Shown here: positions 1 through 9,255 of the stretch, one piece after another
Layout of the letters: every line of letters starts with the position of its first letter
How positions within the stretch are numbered: the first letter of the stretch is position 1
Source: an uncultured Pseudokineococcus sp.
Lineage (GTDB): Bacteria > Actinomycetota > Actinomycetes > Actinomycetales > Quadrisphaeraceae
DNA length: 64,000 bases
Direction of reading: 5' to 3'
NCBI RefSeq assembly: GCF_947499845.1
Contig: NZ_CANMPM010000001.1
Location: forward strand, 372,001-436,000
Made by a program: the position numbers and the translations under genes
Notes under the pieces: generated by a model
Database searches by the model: none
What the model saw: only the letters and a program-made list of their open reading frames with translations
Told to the model about the DNA's origin: nothing

Positions 1-129
1 GAGGTGCCGCGCGCCCCCACCGGCCCTCCACCGCCCCCCACCGCCGCCCGTCTGCCGTCTTGACGCGCTGACCTGCGCAGACGTCGACCGCACTGCTCCG
101 GACGGGTGGTCCGACGGGCGCGCGGCGCG

Positions 130-161
130 TTGACGGTGGGGCGAAGTGGAGTACGGTGGGG
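130..161 (+). promoter_or_regulatory. mraZ promoter with three MraZ boxes
   Basis: A -35-like TTGACG at 130-135 and a -10-like TACGGT at 152-157 are 16 bp apart. Three direct repeats, GTGGGG (136-141), GTGGAG (146-151) and GTGGGG (156-161), start exactly 10 bp apart, so they lie on one face of the helix and fill the promoter spacer and -10. MraZ is known to bind TGGRN-type repeats at 10-bp period upstream of its own gene. The inferred role is autorepression of the dcw operon. Transcription would start near 164, leaving a leader of about 80 nt. Confidence 0.82.
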
Positions 162-243
162 GACGTCGGAGCGGGAGAGCGCCGACCGGCCCTCCCGGGC
201 ACCGGGGGAGGGGTGGTCGGGGCTCGCAGGGGAGGAGCGGCCG

Positions 244-675
244 GTGTTCCTCGGCACTCACTCGCCGCGCCTCGACGACAAGGGCCGACTGATCCTCCCG
301 GCGAAGTTCCGGGACCAGCTGGCCGACGGCCTGGTGGTCACGAAGGGGCAGGAGCGCTGCCTCTACGTGTTCCCGGAGCGGGCGTTCGAGGAGCTGCACG
401 AGCAGCTCCGCCAGGCGCCCGTGACGAGCAAGCAGGCCCGGGACTACGCGCGCGTCCTCCTCGCGGGGGCGTTCGACCAGGTCCCGGACCGGCAGGGGCG
501 CATCACGGTGCCGCAGCCCCTGCGCACCTACGCGGGCCTCGAGCGCGACGTCGTCGTCATCGGGGCCGGCACCCGCATCGAGGTGTGGGACGCCGCCGCC
601 TGGGAGGCCTACCTGGCCGAGCAGGAGGAGTCCTTCGCCAGCACCGCCGAGGAGGTCGTGCCCGGCCTCTTCTGA
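244..675 (+). CDS. mraZ: transcriptional regulator MraZ
   Basis: First gene of the division and cell-wall cluster and its likely autoregulator. The 143-residue product has the normal MraZ length, with two SpoVT-AbrB half-domains, each carrying the family motif DxxGR (D11-R15 and D82-R86). The reading frame is open from 106, but the GTG at 244 is chosen because the protein then begins (M)[14 protein letters not shown], the usual MraZ N-terminus, and an SD (GGGGAGGAG) ends about 6 nt before it. Three MraZ boxes upstream support autoregulation. The family can also affect expression of rsmH and ftsL downstream. The gap to rsmH is unusually long for this cluster and holds a repeat array. Confidence 0.95.
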   Translation: MFLGTHSPRLDDKGRLILPAKFRDQLADGLVVTKGQERCLYVFPERAFEELHEQLRQAPVTSKQARDYARVLLAGAFDQVPDRQGRITVPQPLRTYAGLERDVVVIGAGTRIEVWDAAAWEAYLAEQEESFASTAEEVVPGLF

Positions 676-1005
676 GGGGGGGTCCCGCGCCGGTCCGACC
701 GGCACGGCCCCGGGGCGACGCGCCGCGCGCCTCCCCGGCCCGCGGGCCCCTGACCTGCACGATCGGTCAGCACAGCGTGACGGGCAGCACAGCCGGTCAC
801 ACGGTTCACAGCAGTCACACGAGTCACACGAGTCACACGAGCACCACCCGGCGCCCGGTCCGGCCTCCAGCCGCTCCCGCCGCCCCAGGTCCTGGCGCAC
901 TTCCCCGGCGCCAGGCCCCGGGACCGGCCGGAGCGGATGGGGACCAGTCCCGGCGGCGGGACGCGGCGGACGCGCGGCCCCCGGGCCGCGGGAGAGGGGG
1001 CGGGC
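676..1005. other. mraZ-rsmH intergenic region
   Basis: This 330-nt stretch separates two genes that are usually almost adjacent. A GCCGGT-CCG-ACCGGC hairpin (689-703) lies just after mraZ. A 9-bp direct-repeat array lies at 795-839. The rest is GC-rich without a supported gene, and the SD of rsmH (GGAGAGG) lies at 991-997. A frame across the region is open but has no family resemblance and is taken as chance. A second promoter for rsmH onward would fit here, but no convincing -35/-10 pair is seen. Confidence 0.6.
795..839. repeat. 9-bp direct repeat array
   Basis: Five consecutive 9-bp units: GGTCACACG (795-803), GTTCACAGC (804-812), then three identical AGTCACACG (813-821, 822-830, 831-839). 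Local composition is much less GC-rich than the surroundings. It could be a multi-site protein operator or simple slippage. No known family site is matched. Confidence 0.85.
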
Positions 1006-2061
1006 ATGGGCGAGCAGCCCGACGCGGTCGCGCCCCCGGCGGGAGACCGCCTCCCCGACGAGCCCCCTCGCGGCGCCGCGACCGAGCGCGGCACCGCCGA
1101 CCGCCACGTGCCCGTCCTCCTCGAGCGGTGCGTCGACCTCCTCGCCCCCGGGCTCGCGGCGGAGGGCGCCGTCGTCGTCGACGCGACGCTGGGGATGGGC
1201 GGCCACGCCGAGGCGCTGCTGCGCCGCTGCCCGGGCGCGGTGCTCGTCGGGCTCGACCGGGACCCGCAGGCGCTCGCTCTGGCGGGGGAGCGCCTGGCCC
1301 CCTTCGGCGACCGGGTCCACCTCGTCCGCACGGTCTTCGACGGCCTGCCCCGCGCCCTGGCCGACCTCGGCGTGCGCGAGGTGGGCGGCGTGCTGCTCGA
1401 CCTCGGCGTCTCGTCGCTGCAGCTCGACGAGGTCGACCGGGGCTTCTCCTACGCCCGCGACGCGCCTCTCGACATGCGCATGGACCCCACCGGCGGCCCG
1501 ACGGCGGCGGACGTGCTCGCCACCTACCCGGCCGGCGACCTGGCGCGCGTCCTGCGGGAGTACGGCGAGGAGCGCTTCGCCCGCCGCATCGCCGACCGCG
1601 TCGTCGCGGCGCGCGAGGCCGCGCCGCTGCGGACGACGCGGGAGCTCGCCGACCTCGTGCGCGACGCCGTGCCGGCGGCCACGCGCCGCACGGGCGGCAA
1701 CCCCGCCAAGCGGACCTTCCAGGCGCTGCGCGTGGAGGTCAACGGGGAGCTCGACGCCCTGCGCCGCGCGCTCCCGGCGGCGGTGGACGCGCTCGCCGTC
1801 GGCGGCCGCGTCGTCGTCATGAGCTACCAGTCCCTCGAGGACCGGATCGCCAAGCAGGTGCTGGCCGCCGGTGCGGCCAGCACCTCACCGCCCGACCTCC
1901 CGGTCGAGCTGCCCGAGCACGCGCCGCTGCTGCGCCTGCTCACCCGGGGCGCCGAGACGGCGCCCGAGCCCGAGACCGCCCGCAACCCCCGAGCCGCGTC
2001 GGTGCGGCTGCGCGCCGCCGAGCGCGTCCGCGGGGGCCGCCTCCGAAGGAGCGCCGCATGA
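1006..2061 (+). CDS. rsmH: 16S rRNA (cytosine-1402-N4)-methyltransferase RsmH
   Basis: RsmH (MraW) methylates C1402 of 16S rRNA using S-adenosylmethionine. The 351-residue product shows the SAM-binding loop DATLGMGGH (59-67), then [12 protein letters not shown], and near the C-terminus [15 protein letters not shown] and a SYQSLEDR motif, in the family order. An ATG at 937 is also in frame, but the ATG at 1006 has a proper SD (GGAGAGG, 991-997) and gives the shorter extension, so it is preferred. The first 30 residues are low-complexity before the conserved RHVPVLLE. The stop overlaps the ftsL start (ATGA), indicating translational coupling. Confidence 0.96.
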   Translation: MGEQPDAVAPPAGDRLPDEPPRGAATERGTADRHVPVLLERCVDLLAPGLAAEGAVVVDATLGMGGHAEALLRRCPGAVLVGLDRDPQALALAGERLAPFGDRVHLVRTVFDGLPRALADLGVREVGGVLLDLGVSSLQLDEVDRGFSYARDAPLDMRMDPTGGPTAADVLATYPAGDLARVLREYGEERFARRIADRVVAAREAAPLRTTRELADLVRDAVPAATRRTGGNPAKRTFQALRVEVNGELDALRRALPAAVDALAVGGRVVVMSYQSLEDRIAKQVLAAGAASTSPPDLPVELPEHAPLLRLLTRGAETAPEPETARNPRAASVRLRAAERVRGGRLRRSAA

Positions 2062-2882
2062 GCGCCGCCAGCGCCGCTCGAGCCGTCAGCGCCACCGGCG
2101 CCGCCCGGCCCGCGCGCCCCCTCGGGCCGCCTCGCAGCCGGTCCGCCCGGGCCGCGTCCCCGCTGGCGCGCAGCGCGGGCGCCCGGCCCGGCTCCCGCCC
2201 CGCGCCCCGCCCCCCGGCCGGCGCGGCCGCCGCCACGGCGCGCGCCGCGGCGCCGGCCCGGCCGCTGCCCGGTCGTCAGGGGGCCGGTCGCGAGGGAGCC
2301 GGTCGTGAGGCCGCCGCGCCGCGCGTGCGCCTCGTCGCACCGCCGGCCTCCTCGCGCCGGCGGCTGCCCTTCGGCGCCCTGTGCGCGGTCGTCGTCCTGG
2401 CGTCCCTGCTCGCCGTGCTCCTGCTCAACATCTCGCTGTCGCACGGGGCCTACGAGCTCCACGACGTGCAGGCCCGCCAGCAGCAGGCGGGGGAGCGCCG
2501 CCAGGCGCTCACCGAGGAGGTCCAGCGCAGCGCGGCCCCCGAGGAGCTCGGCCGTCGCGCCGCCGACCTCGGGATGGTGCCGTCGGGCACCACGGGCTTC
2601 GTGCGGCTCCCCGAGGGCGTCGTCGTCGGCGCGCCCGCGCCCGCCCTCGCGCCGCCCGCCGGTGAGGGGGGCGCGGCGGCGCCCGGGACGGCCGCGGCCT
2701 CGCCCGCCCCGGCGGACGTCGGCGTCGAGGACCTCGCCGCCGACGAGCCGCCGCCCGCCGAGGTGGCGGCCGAGGGCGACCGCACCGCCCGCGACCGGGC
2801 CGAGGACGCGGCCCCCGCCGACGACAGCACCGCCGCCGACAGCACCGCCGACGACAGCACCGCCGAGGAGAGCGCGCCCTGA
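2058..2882 (+). CDS. ftsL: FtsL-like septum protein
   Basis: Position between rsmH and ftsI, together with a single membrane span, marks this as FtsL, a bitopic divisome protein that acts with FtsQ (DivIB) and FtsB-like partners to activate FtsW/FtsI. At 274 residues it is long for FtsL. About 100 Ala/Arg/Pro-rich cytoplasmic residues come first, then the span (about 104-127), a short coiled-coil-like segment rich in Glu, Gln and Arg, and an acidic disordered tail ending in [15 protein letters not shown] repeats. Sequence conservation of FtsL is weak, so the name rests on context and topology. The start is an ATG in ATGA with SD GAAGGAG. The stop and the ftsI start share TGATG. Confidence 0.85.
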   Translation: MSAASAARAVSATGAARPARPLGPPRSRSARAASPLARSAGARPGSRPAPRPPAGAAAATARAAAPARPLPGRQGAGREGAGREAAAPRVRLVAPPASSRRRLPFGALCAVVVLASLLAVLLLNISLSHGAYELHDVQARQQQAGERRQALTEEVQRSAAPEELGRRAADLGMVPSGTTGFVRLPEGVVVGAPAPALAPPAGEGGAAAPGTAAASPAPADVGVEDLAADEPPPAEVAAEGDRTARDRAEDAAPADDSTAADSTADDSTAEESAP

Positions 2883-4696
2883 TGCCCGGCCCCGACCGCA
2901 GCCCGCACCGCACTCCCCACCACCCCGCGAGGCCGCTCGTGCGCCACGAGCGGCGCGCGCGGCTGATCCTGGCGCTCGTGCTGGCGCTCCTCGTCGTCTT
3001 CGCCGGGCGCCTCGTGCAGGTGCAGGCCGTCGACGCCGAGGCGGTCGCCCAGCAGGCGCTCGCCGACCGCATGGGGATGGAGCAGCCGCTGCTGGCCCAG
3101 CGCGGGCGCATCCTCGACGCCAGCGGCCAGGTCCTCGCCGCGAGCGTGGAGCGCCGCGACGTCATCGCCGACCCGCAGATCGCCGCCGAGGGCTACGAGC
3201 GCGAGGACGCCGACGGCGAGGTCGTCTCCGAGGGGCTGGACGGCGCCGTCGCCGACCTCGCCGGGCTCCTCGGGCGCGACCCGGCGGACGTCCGCGCCGC
3301 GCTGACCCGGGGCGGCGGCACCCGCTGGAGCGTGGTCGCCCGCGACATCCCGCCGGAGCTGTGGGCGCGGGTGAAGGCCCTGGGCGTCGCCGGCATCACG
3401 TCCGAGCCGCGCTTCAGCCGCACCTACCCGGGCGGTGACCTGGCCGGCAACGTCCTCGGCTACACGGGCGGGGACGGCGACGCCGGCCTGGGCGGCGTCG
3501 AGGCGGTCATGGACGACGAGCTGGCCGGCACGGACGGCTTCCAGCGCGTCGAGCGCGGCCGCATGGGCCAGGCCATCCCCATGGGGGAGAGCCAGCGCGT
3601 CGAGCCCGTGCCCGGCTCCGACGTCCGCCTGACCATCGACCGCGACCTGCAGTGGACGGCGCAGGAGCGGGCGACCGCGATGCGCGAGCAGGCCGGCGCC
3701 GAGTGGGTCAGCGTCGTCGCGCTCGAGGTGGGCACCGGGCACGTCCTCGCCCTCGCCGAGTCGCCGACGGTCGACCCCAACGACTTCGCCTCGGCCGACC
3801 CCGCCGCGCTGGGCAGCCGCGCCGTCTCGGACGTCTTCGAGCCCGGCTCGACGAGCAAGGTCGTCACGGCGGCCGCGGCCCTCGAGGAGGGCGTCGTCGA
3901 GCCGCTGGACCAGTTCGAGGTGCCCTACACCTGGGAGGCCGCGAACGGCCAGTCCTTCCGCGACTCCCACCACCACGACCTCGAGAGGCTCACCTTCGCC
4001 GGCATCCTCGGGGAGTCCTCCAACACCGGGACCGTCCGCGTGGGCGAGCGCCTCACGCGGGAGCAGCGCCACGACTACATGCGGCGCTTCGGCTTCGGCG
4101 AGCGCACGGGGATCGAGCTGCCGGGCGAGACGCCGGGCATCCTCGCCGCGGCGGACGACTGGGACGGGCGCCAGCAGTACACGGTCCTCTTCGGCCAGGG
4201 CGTCTCCGTCAACGCGCTGCAGGCGGCGGAGGTCTACGCCACCATCGCCAACGACGGCGTCCGGGTCCCCCCGCGCCTCGTCGAGGGCACCGTCGACCCC
4301 GACGGCACGGAGCACCCGGCGGACCGGCCCCCCGGCGTGCGCGTCGTCAGCCCCGGGACGGCGCAGCAGGTCTCGACGATGCTCGAGGGCGTCGTCGCCG
4401 AGGGCACCGGTGACAACGCCGCGATCCCCGGCTACCGCGTGGCCGGGAAGACCGGGACGGCGGAGGCCCCGGACGACCGCGGGGGCTACACCGGCTACAC
4501 GAGCTCCTTCATCGGCTACGCCCCGGCCGACGACCCGCAGGTCGTCGTCGCCGTCATCGTCCAGCGCCCGACCAACGGCTTCTACGGCGGCCAGGTGGCG
4601 GCGCCGGTGTTCAAGGACGTCATGTCCTACGCGCTCACCGCCCGCGGCGACCTGCCGTCCTCGGAGCCGGCGCGCCTCTACCCGCAGACCTGGTGA
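2882..4696 (+). CDS. ftsI: septal transpeptidase FtsI (PBP3, class B PBP)
   Basis: Class B penicillin-binding protein that cross-links septal peptidoglycan as partner of FtsW. The 604-residue protein has an N-terminal cytoplasmic tail, one membrane anchor (about 27-44), the PBP dimerisation domain, and a transpeptidase domain with the three catalytic motifs: S323-T-S-K326 (nucleophile Ser323), S379-S-N381 and K523-T-G525. No C-terminal PASTA repeats are present. Its ATG overlaps the ftsL stop. The 97-nt gap to murE holds a promoter-like -10, so murE may also be transcribed independently. Confidence 0.97.
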   Translation: MPGPDRSPHRTPHHPARPLVRHERRARLILALVLALLVVFAGRLVQVQAVDAEAVAQQALADRMGMEQPLLAQRGRILDASGQVLAASVERRDVIADPQIAAEGYEREDADGEVVSEGLDGAVADLAGLLGRDPADVRAALTRGGGTRWSVVARDIPPELWARVKALGVAGITSEPRFSRTYPGGDLAGNVLGYTGGDGDAGLGGVEAVMDDELAGTDGFQRVERGRMGQAIPMGESQRVEPVPGSDVRLTIDRDLQWTAQERATAMREQAGAEWVSVVALEVGTGHVLALAESPTVDPNDFASADPAALGSRAVSDVFEPGSTSKVVTAAAALEEGVVEPLDQFEVPYTWEAANGQSFRDSHHHDLERLTFAGILGESSNTGTVRVGERLTREQRHDYMRRFGFGERTGIELPGETPGILAAADDWDGRQQYTVLFGQGVSVNALQAAEVYATIANDGVRVPPRLVEGTVDPDGTEHPADRPPGVRVVSPGTAQQVSTMLEGVVAEGTGDNAAIPGYRVAGKTGTAEAPDDRGGYTGYTSSFIGYAPADDPQVVVAVIVQRPTNGFYGGQVAAPVFKDVMSYALTARGDLPSSEPARLYPQTW

Positions 4697-4781
4697 GCCG
4701 CCCGGAGCCGGCGGCGCCGGCCCTCCACCGCCCCGCCCCCGCCCCCTCGGCGGCGCGGCGGGGGGCCCGTCCGCGCGCCGG

Positions 4782-4796
4782 TAGCCTCCCGGGGTG
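4782..4796 (+). promoter_or_regulatory. leaderless-type promoter of murE
   Basis: A TAGCCT hexamer (4782-4787) is followed by exactly 6 nt and then the GTG start of murE (4794). No SD precedes this GTG. This fits transcription starting at the first base of the start codon. No clear -35 is seen. Confidence 0.55.
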
Positions 4797-6554
4797 CCCC
4801 AGCCGACCGACGACGCCGCCCGCGGCGGCGGTCGGCCGGAGGCCCCGGTGAGCCCAGGGCGGCCGGAGGCCGCGTCGAGCCAGGGGCGGCCGGAGGCCGC
4901 GACGAGCGCGCACGCCGTCGAGCAGGGCGGGGGAGCGGTCCCCGGCGTCGACCTGGCCGACCTCGTCGCGGCCCTGCCCGGCGCGCGGGTCGACGGCGAC
5001 GCCGCGGGCGTGCGGGTCCTCGGGGCGACGCTCGACTCCCGCGCGGTGCGCCCCGGCGACCTCTACGCGGCCCTCCCCGGGGCGCGCGCGCACGGCGCCG
5101 ACTTCGCGGCGGCGGCCGTCGCCGCCGGTGCGGCCTGCGTGCTCACCGACCCCGCGGGGGCCGCTCGCGCGGCGGCCGCGGGGGCGCCCGTGCTCGTCGT
5201 CCCCGACCCGCGCGCCGTCCTCGGCGACCTCGCGGCGCGCGTGCACCGCACGGGCGTCCACGCGACCCCGGGGCGCGCCCCGGTGCTCCTCGGCGTCACG
5301 GGCACCAACGGCAAGACGACGACGGCCTACCTCCTCGAGGGGGCCCTGTCCGCGCTCGGCCGCACCACGGGCCTCGTCGGCACGGTGGAGACGCGCGTCG
5401 CGGGCGAGGTCCTGGCCAGCACGCGCACGACGCCGGAGGCGCCCGACCTCCACGCGCTCCTGGGGCGGATGGAGCGCGCCGGCGTCGAGGTGGCCGCCCT
5501 CGAGGTCTCGAGCCACGCGCTCGTGCTCCACCGCGTCGACGGCGTCGTCCTCGACGTCGCGGCCTTCACGAACCTCTCGCAGGACCACCTCGACTTCCAC
5601 GACGGCATGGAGGACTACTTCGCCGCCAAGGCGTCGCTCTTCACCCCCGAGCGCTCCCGCCGGGGCGTCGTCGTCGTCGACGACGCCTGGGGCGAGCGCC
5701 TCGCGCGGGAGGCCGGGGTGCCCGTCACGACGGTGACGACCCGGCCGGGGGCGCGGCCGGGCGAGGACGCCGACTGGGTGGCGCTGGACCCGCAGGTGGA
5801 GAGCACCGGCACGCGCTTCGTCCTGGCGGGGACCGAGGGGCTGCGCCTGCCGCTGCGGGCGCCGCTGCCCGGCGCCTTCAACGTCGCCAACACGGCGCTC
5901 GCCGCCGTCGTGCTGCTCGAGGCGGCGCCGCTCCTGCCGGGCGCGACGACGTCCGACGCCCTGGCGGCCGGCCTCGCGCGCGCCGGCGGGGTGCCCGGGC
6001 GCCTGCAGGTCGTGGCTCCCTCGCGCCCGGCCGGCGGGCCGGGGGGCCCCCGCGTCCCGCGCGTCCTCGTGGACTACGCCCACACCCCGGACGCGGTGGC
6101 GGCGGCGCTGGAGGCGGTGCGCCCCAGCGCGCGCGGGCGGCTCGTCGTCGTCCTCGGCGCCGGCGGCGACCGCGACCGCGGCAAGCGCGGCCCCATGGGC
6201 GCCGCGGCCGCCCGGCACGCCGACGTCGTCGTCGTCACCGACGACAACCCCCGCTCGGAGGACCCGGCGGCCGTGCGGGCCGCCGTCCTGGCCGGGGCCA
6301 CCGCGCCGGAGCCCGACGGCGGCGCCCCCGGGGGCGCGCGGCCGGCCCCGCAGGTCCTGGAGGTCGCCGAACGCGCCGCGGCCATCCGCGCGGCCCTGGA
6401 CGCCGCCGGCGAGGACGGCACCGTCCTCGTGGCCGGCAAGGGCCACGAGCGCGGCCAGGAGGTCGCGGGCGTGGTCCACCCCTTCGACGACCGCGACGAG
6501 GTCCGTGCGGCGCTGGACGCGCTGCTCGGCCCCGACGAGAGCGAGAGCGCATGA
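4794..6554 (+). CDS. murE: UDP-MurNAc-tripeptide synthetase MurE
   Basis: Adds the third residue (meso-diaminopimelate in most actinobacteria) to UDP-MurNAc-L-Ala-D-Glu in the cytoplasm. The 586-residue Mur ligase shows the ATP loop G170-TNGKTTT, a substrate-domain histidine motif (EVSSHAL), and the C-terminal DYAHTPDA and DDNPRSEDP motifs typical of DAP-adding MurE. The first 40 residues are a low-complexity extension with three nine-residue repeats (GRPEA...). The GTG start has no SD but sits 6 nt after a -10-like hexamer. The stop overlaps the murF ATG (ATGA). Confidence 0.96.
   Translation: MPQPTDDAARGGGRPEAPVSPGRPEAASSQGRPEAATSAHAVEQGGGAVPGVDLADLVAALPGARVDGDAAGVRVLGATLDSRAVRPGDLYAALPGARAHGADFAAAAVAAGAACVLTDPAGAARAAAAGAPVLVVPDPRAVLGDLAARVHRTGVHATPGRAPVLLGVTGTNGKTTTAYLLEGALSALGRTTGLVGTVETRVAGEVLASTRTTPEAPDLHALLGRMERAGVEVAALEVSSHALVLHRVDGVVLDVAAFTNLSQDHLDFHDGMEDYFAAKASLFTPERSRRGVVVVDDAWGERLAREAGVPVTTVTTRPGARPGEDADWVALDPQVESTGTRFVLAGTEGLRLPLRAPLPGAFNVANTALAAVVLLEAAPLLPGATTSDALAAGLARAGGVPGRLQVVAPSRPAGGPGGPRVPRVLVDYAHTPDAVAAALEAVRPSARGRLVVVLGAGGDRDRGKRGPMGAAAARHADVVVVTDDNPRSEDPAAVRAAVLAGATAPEPDGGAPGGARPAPQVLEVAERAAAIRAALDAAGEDGTVLVAGKGHERGQEVAGVVHPFDDRDEVRAALDALLGPDESESA
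4827..4903 (+). repeat. 27-bp tandem repeat in murE 5' end
   Basis: Two near-identical 27-bp units (4850-4876 and 4877-4903) follow a related, more diverged 23-nt stretch. They encode three nine-residue repeats beginning GRPEA at residues 13, 22 and 31 of MurE, ahead of the enzyme's first domain. The length is in frame, so copy-number change would not break the gene. Confidence 0.85.
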
Positions 6555-8170
6555 TCCCCCTGTCCCCGCAGCGCCTGGCCGAGGTCGTCGGGGGTGAGCT
6601 GCGGCTGCCCGCCCACGGTCCCGAGGGGGCCGCCGCCGACGGGTGGCCGGACGTCAGCGCGCCCGCGGCGACGGACTCGCGGTCGGTCGAGCCGGGCGGC
6701 CTCTTCGTCGCCCGCTCGGGGGAGAGCGCGGACGGCCACGACTTCGTCGTCGCGGCCGTCGCCGCCGGCGCCGCCGCGAGCCTCGTCGCGCGCCCCGTGA
6801 CGGACCCCGGTGCCGGGCCCGACGGCGACCTGGCGGGCCCCCAGGTCGTCGTGCCCGACGTCCAGGCCGCCTTCGAGGCGCTCGCCCGCCACCACGTCGA
6901 CGCGCTGCGCGCCGAGGGCGCCGTCGTCGTCGGGATCACCGGCAGCGCGGGCAAGACGTCGACGAAGGACCTCCTGGCCGTCCTGCTCGCCGAGCTCGGC
7001 CCGACCACCGCCACGCCGATGTCCTACAACGGCGAGGTCGGCCTCCCGCTGACGGTCCTGGCCGCGCCTCCGGGCACCCGCCACCTCGTCCTCGAGATGG
7101 GGGCGCGGGGCGTCGGCCACGTCGCCGCGCTGTGCCGGGTGGCGCCGCCGGACGTCGCCGTCGTCCTCAACGTCGGCTCCGCGCACGTGGGCGAGTTCGG
7201 CTCGGTGGACGCCATCGAGCGCGCCAAGGGCGAGCTGCCCGAGGCGCTCGGCGAGGGCGGCGCGGCCGTGCTCAACGCCGACGACGAGCGGGTGGCGCGC
7301 ATGGCGGCGCGCACCCGCGGCCGCGTGCTCGCCGTCCGGGCCGCCGGGTCGGGCGAGGGCGCCGCCGTGTGGGCGCAGGACGTCGACCTCGACGCGGGCG
7401 GGCGCGCGGTCTTCCGCCTCCTCTCGCGCCTCGGCCCGGGAGCGGGCGCAGGGGAGGGCACAGGAGCGGGCGCAGGGGCGGGCCCGGGGACGGGAGCAGG
7501 ACCCGGCGACGGCGCCCCTCAGGAGGCGCGCGTCGCGCTGCGCCTCGTCGGCGAGCACCACGTCGCGAACGCCGTCGCCGCGGCGGCGGTGGCCCTGCAC
7601 CTCGGCCTGCCGCTCGAGCGGGTGGCCGCGGTGCTCTCCAGCGCCGTCCCCGCGAGCCGGGCCCGCATGGAGGTCACCGAGCGCGCCGACGGCGTCACCG
7701 TCGTCAACGACGCCTACAACGCCAACCCGGAGTCGGTCCGCGCGGCGCTCAAGGCGCTCGTCGCGATGCGCCGCGGCCCGGACGGGCGCGAGCGCCGCAC
7801 CTGGGCCGTGCTCGGGGAGATGCTCGAGCTGGGCGCCTCGAGCACCGTCGAGCACGACCTCGTCGGCCGGCTCGCCGTGCGCCTCAACGTCTCCCACCTC
7901 GTGGCCGTCGGGCCGGGCGCCCGCGCGGTGCACTCCGGCGCCCAGCACGAGGGCTCGTGGGGCGACGAGGCCGTGCACGTCGCCGACGTCGACGAGGCCC
8001 TCGCCCTGCTGCGCGCGGAGCTGCGCCCGGGCGACGTCGTCCTCGTGAAGTCCTCCAACGCCGCGGGCCTGCGGGCCCTCGGCGAGCAGCTCGTCGCCGA
8101 CGCCCCGCCGTCCGACGCCCCGCCCTCCGACCGGTCCTCCGCGGCCGGGGAGGGGGGCGCCGCGTGCTGA
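6551..8170 (+). CDS. murF: UDP-MurNAc-pentapeptide synthetase MurF
   Basis: Ligates D-Ala-D-Ala to UDP-MurNAc-tripeptide, completing the cytoplasmic pentapeptide precursor. The 539-residue protein has the three Mur ligase domains, the ATP loop G131-SAGKTST, the [14 protein letters not shown] segment typical of MurF, and [11 protein letters not shown]. An Ala/Gly/Pro/Glu low-complexity insert lies at about residues 295-320 (7434-7506), between domain elements, and probably forms a loop. The start ATG overlaps the murE stop. The stop lies 7 nt inside mraY. Confidence 0.96.
   Translation: MIPLSPQRLAEVVGGELRLPAHGPEGAAADGWPDVSAPAATDSRSVEPGGLFVARSGESADGHDFVVAAVAAGAAASLVARPVTDPGAGPDGDLAGPQVVVPDVQAAFEALARHHVDALRAEGAVVVGITGSAGKTSTKDLLAVLLAELGPTTATPMSYNGEVGLPLTVLAAPPGTRHLVLEMGARGVGHVAALCRVAPPDVAVVLNVGSAHVGEFGSVDAIERAKGELPEALGEGGAAVLNADDERVARMAARTRGRVLAVRAAGSGEGAAVWAQDVDLDAGGRAVFRLLSRLGPGAGAGEGTGAGAGAGPGTGAGPGDGAPQEARVALRLVGEHHVANAVAAAAVALHLGLPLERVAAVLSSAVPASRARMEVTERADGVTVVNDAYNANPESVRAALKALVAMRRGPDGRERRTWAVLGEMLELGASSTVEHDLVGRLAVRLNVSHLVAVGPGARAVHSGAQHEGSWGDEAVHVADVDEALALLRAELRPGDVVLVKSSNAAGLRALGEQLVADAPPSDAPPSDRSSAAGEGGAAC
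7434..7506 (+). repeat. purine-rich low-complexity repeat in murF
   Basis: Irregular repeats of GGAGCGGGCGCA-like hexamers and 12-mers encode an Ala/Gly-rich loop in MurF. The coding strand carries many GGG and GGGG runs. It appears to be slippage-derived and in frame. Confidence 0.7.
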
Positions 8171-9255
8171 CCGTCCTCGTCGCCGCCGCCCTCGCGCTCG
8201 TCCTGTCGCTGCTCGGCACGCCCGTCTTCATCCGCTGGCTCGTGCGCAAGGGGTACGGGCAGTTCATCCGCGACGACGGCCCGACGACGCACAAGACCAA
8301 GCGCGGCACGCCGACGATGGGCGGCGTCGTCATCGTCGCCGCGACGGTGCTCGCCTACCTCGGCGCCCACCTCGCCACGCTCGACGCGCCCACCGCCTCG
8401 GGCCTGCTCGTGCTCCTGCTCATGACGGGCCTCGGCGTCGTCGGCTTCCTCGACGACTACATCAAGATCTCCAAGCAGCGCAGCCTGGGGCTGCGGAGCC
8501 TGCCGAAGCTGCTGGGGCAGATCGGCGTCGCGGTCGTCTTCGCCGTCCTCGCGCTGCAGTTCCCCAACGACCGGTTCCGCACGCCGGCGTCGACGAGCAT
8601 CAGCTTCATCCGCGACACGGGCGTCGACCTGGCCTTCGCCGGGGCCCTGCTGGGGACGGTGCTCTTCGTCGTCTGGGCGCTGCTCATGGTCGCCGGGGCC
8701 AGCAACGGCGTGAACCTCACCGACGGCCTCGACGGCCTCGCCACGGGCGCGACGACGGCGGTGGCCGGGTCCTACCTGCTCATCGGGGTGTGGCAGTCCA
8801 ACCAGAGCTGCCAGAGCGTCGCGACGGCGGGGCCCAACTGCTACGAGGTGCGCGACCCGCGCGACCTCGCCGTGGTCGCGGCCGCCCTCATGGGCGCCTG
8901 CTTCGGCTTCCTGTGGTGGAACGCCTCGCCCGCCAAGATCTTCATGGGCGACACGGGGTCGCTGGCCCTCGGCGGCGCGCTCGCCGGCCTCGCGATCCTC
9001 TCGCGCACCGAGCTGCTGCTCGTCCTCCTCGGCGGCCTCTTCGTCATCATCACGCTGTCCGTGGTCATCCAGGTCGGCTCGTACAAGCTCACCGGGAGAC
9101 GGGTGTTCCGCATGGCGCCCCTGCAGCACCACTTCGAGCTCGCCGGGTGGGCCGAGGTGACCATCGTCATCCGCTTCTGGATCGTCGCCGTGCTCTTCGC
9201 GGCGCTCGGCCTCGGCATCTTCTACGCCGAGTGGGTCGTCGGGACGGGCCTGTGA
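8164..9255 (+). CDS. mraY: phospho-MurNAc-pentapeptide transferase MraY
   Basis: Integral membrane enzyme that transfers phospho-MurNAc-pentapeptide to undecaprenyl phosphate, making lipid I. The 363-residue product has about ten hydrophobic spans and the family motifs [39 protein letters not shown] and [11 protein letters not shown], including the catalytic aspartates. The start is a GTG at 8164 that overlaps the murF stop by 7 nt. The end overlaps the murD GTG (GTGA). Length and motifs are normal. Confidence 0.97.
   Translation: MLTVLVAAALALVLSLLGTPVFIRWLVRKGYGQFIRDDGPTTHKTKRGTPTMGGVVIVAATVLAYLGAHLATLDAPTASGLLVLLLMTGLGVVGFLDDYIKISKQRSLGLRSLPKLLGQIGVAVVFAVLALQFPNDRFRTPASTSISFIRDTGVDLAFAGALLGTVLFVVWALLMVAGASNGVNLTDGLDGLATGATTAVAGSYLLIGVWQSNQSCQSVATAGPNCYEVRDPRDLAVVAAALMGACFGFLWWNASPAKIFMGDTGSLALGGALAGLAILSRTELLLVLLGGLFVIITLSVVIQVGSYKLTGRRVFRMAPLQHHFELAGWAEVTIVIRFWIVAVLFAALGLGIFYAEWVVGTGL

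Noticed and set aside
1-129. Possible gene end or RNA at the left edge
   Set aside because: GC-rich sequence with no recognisable protein, hairpin or RNA motif.
795-839. Possible CRISPR-like array
   Set aside because: Units are 9 bp and contiguous with no spacers, and there are no cas genes.
156-2057. One long plus-strand frame running through mraZ, the gap and rsmH into ftsL
   Set aside because: It is out of frame with MraZ and RsmH and only becomes a real gene at the ATG 2058. The HTS repeat it encodes is just the 9-bp DNA array.
2450-4315. Long minus-strand frame opposite ftsL/ftsI
   Set aside because: Composition typical of an antisense shadow; ftsI with all three catalytic motifs occupies the other strand.
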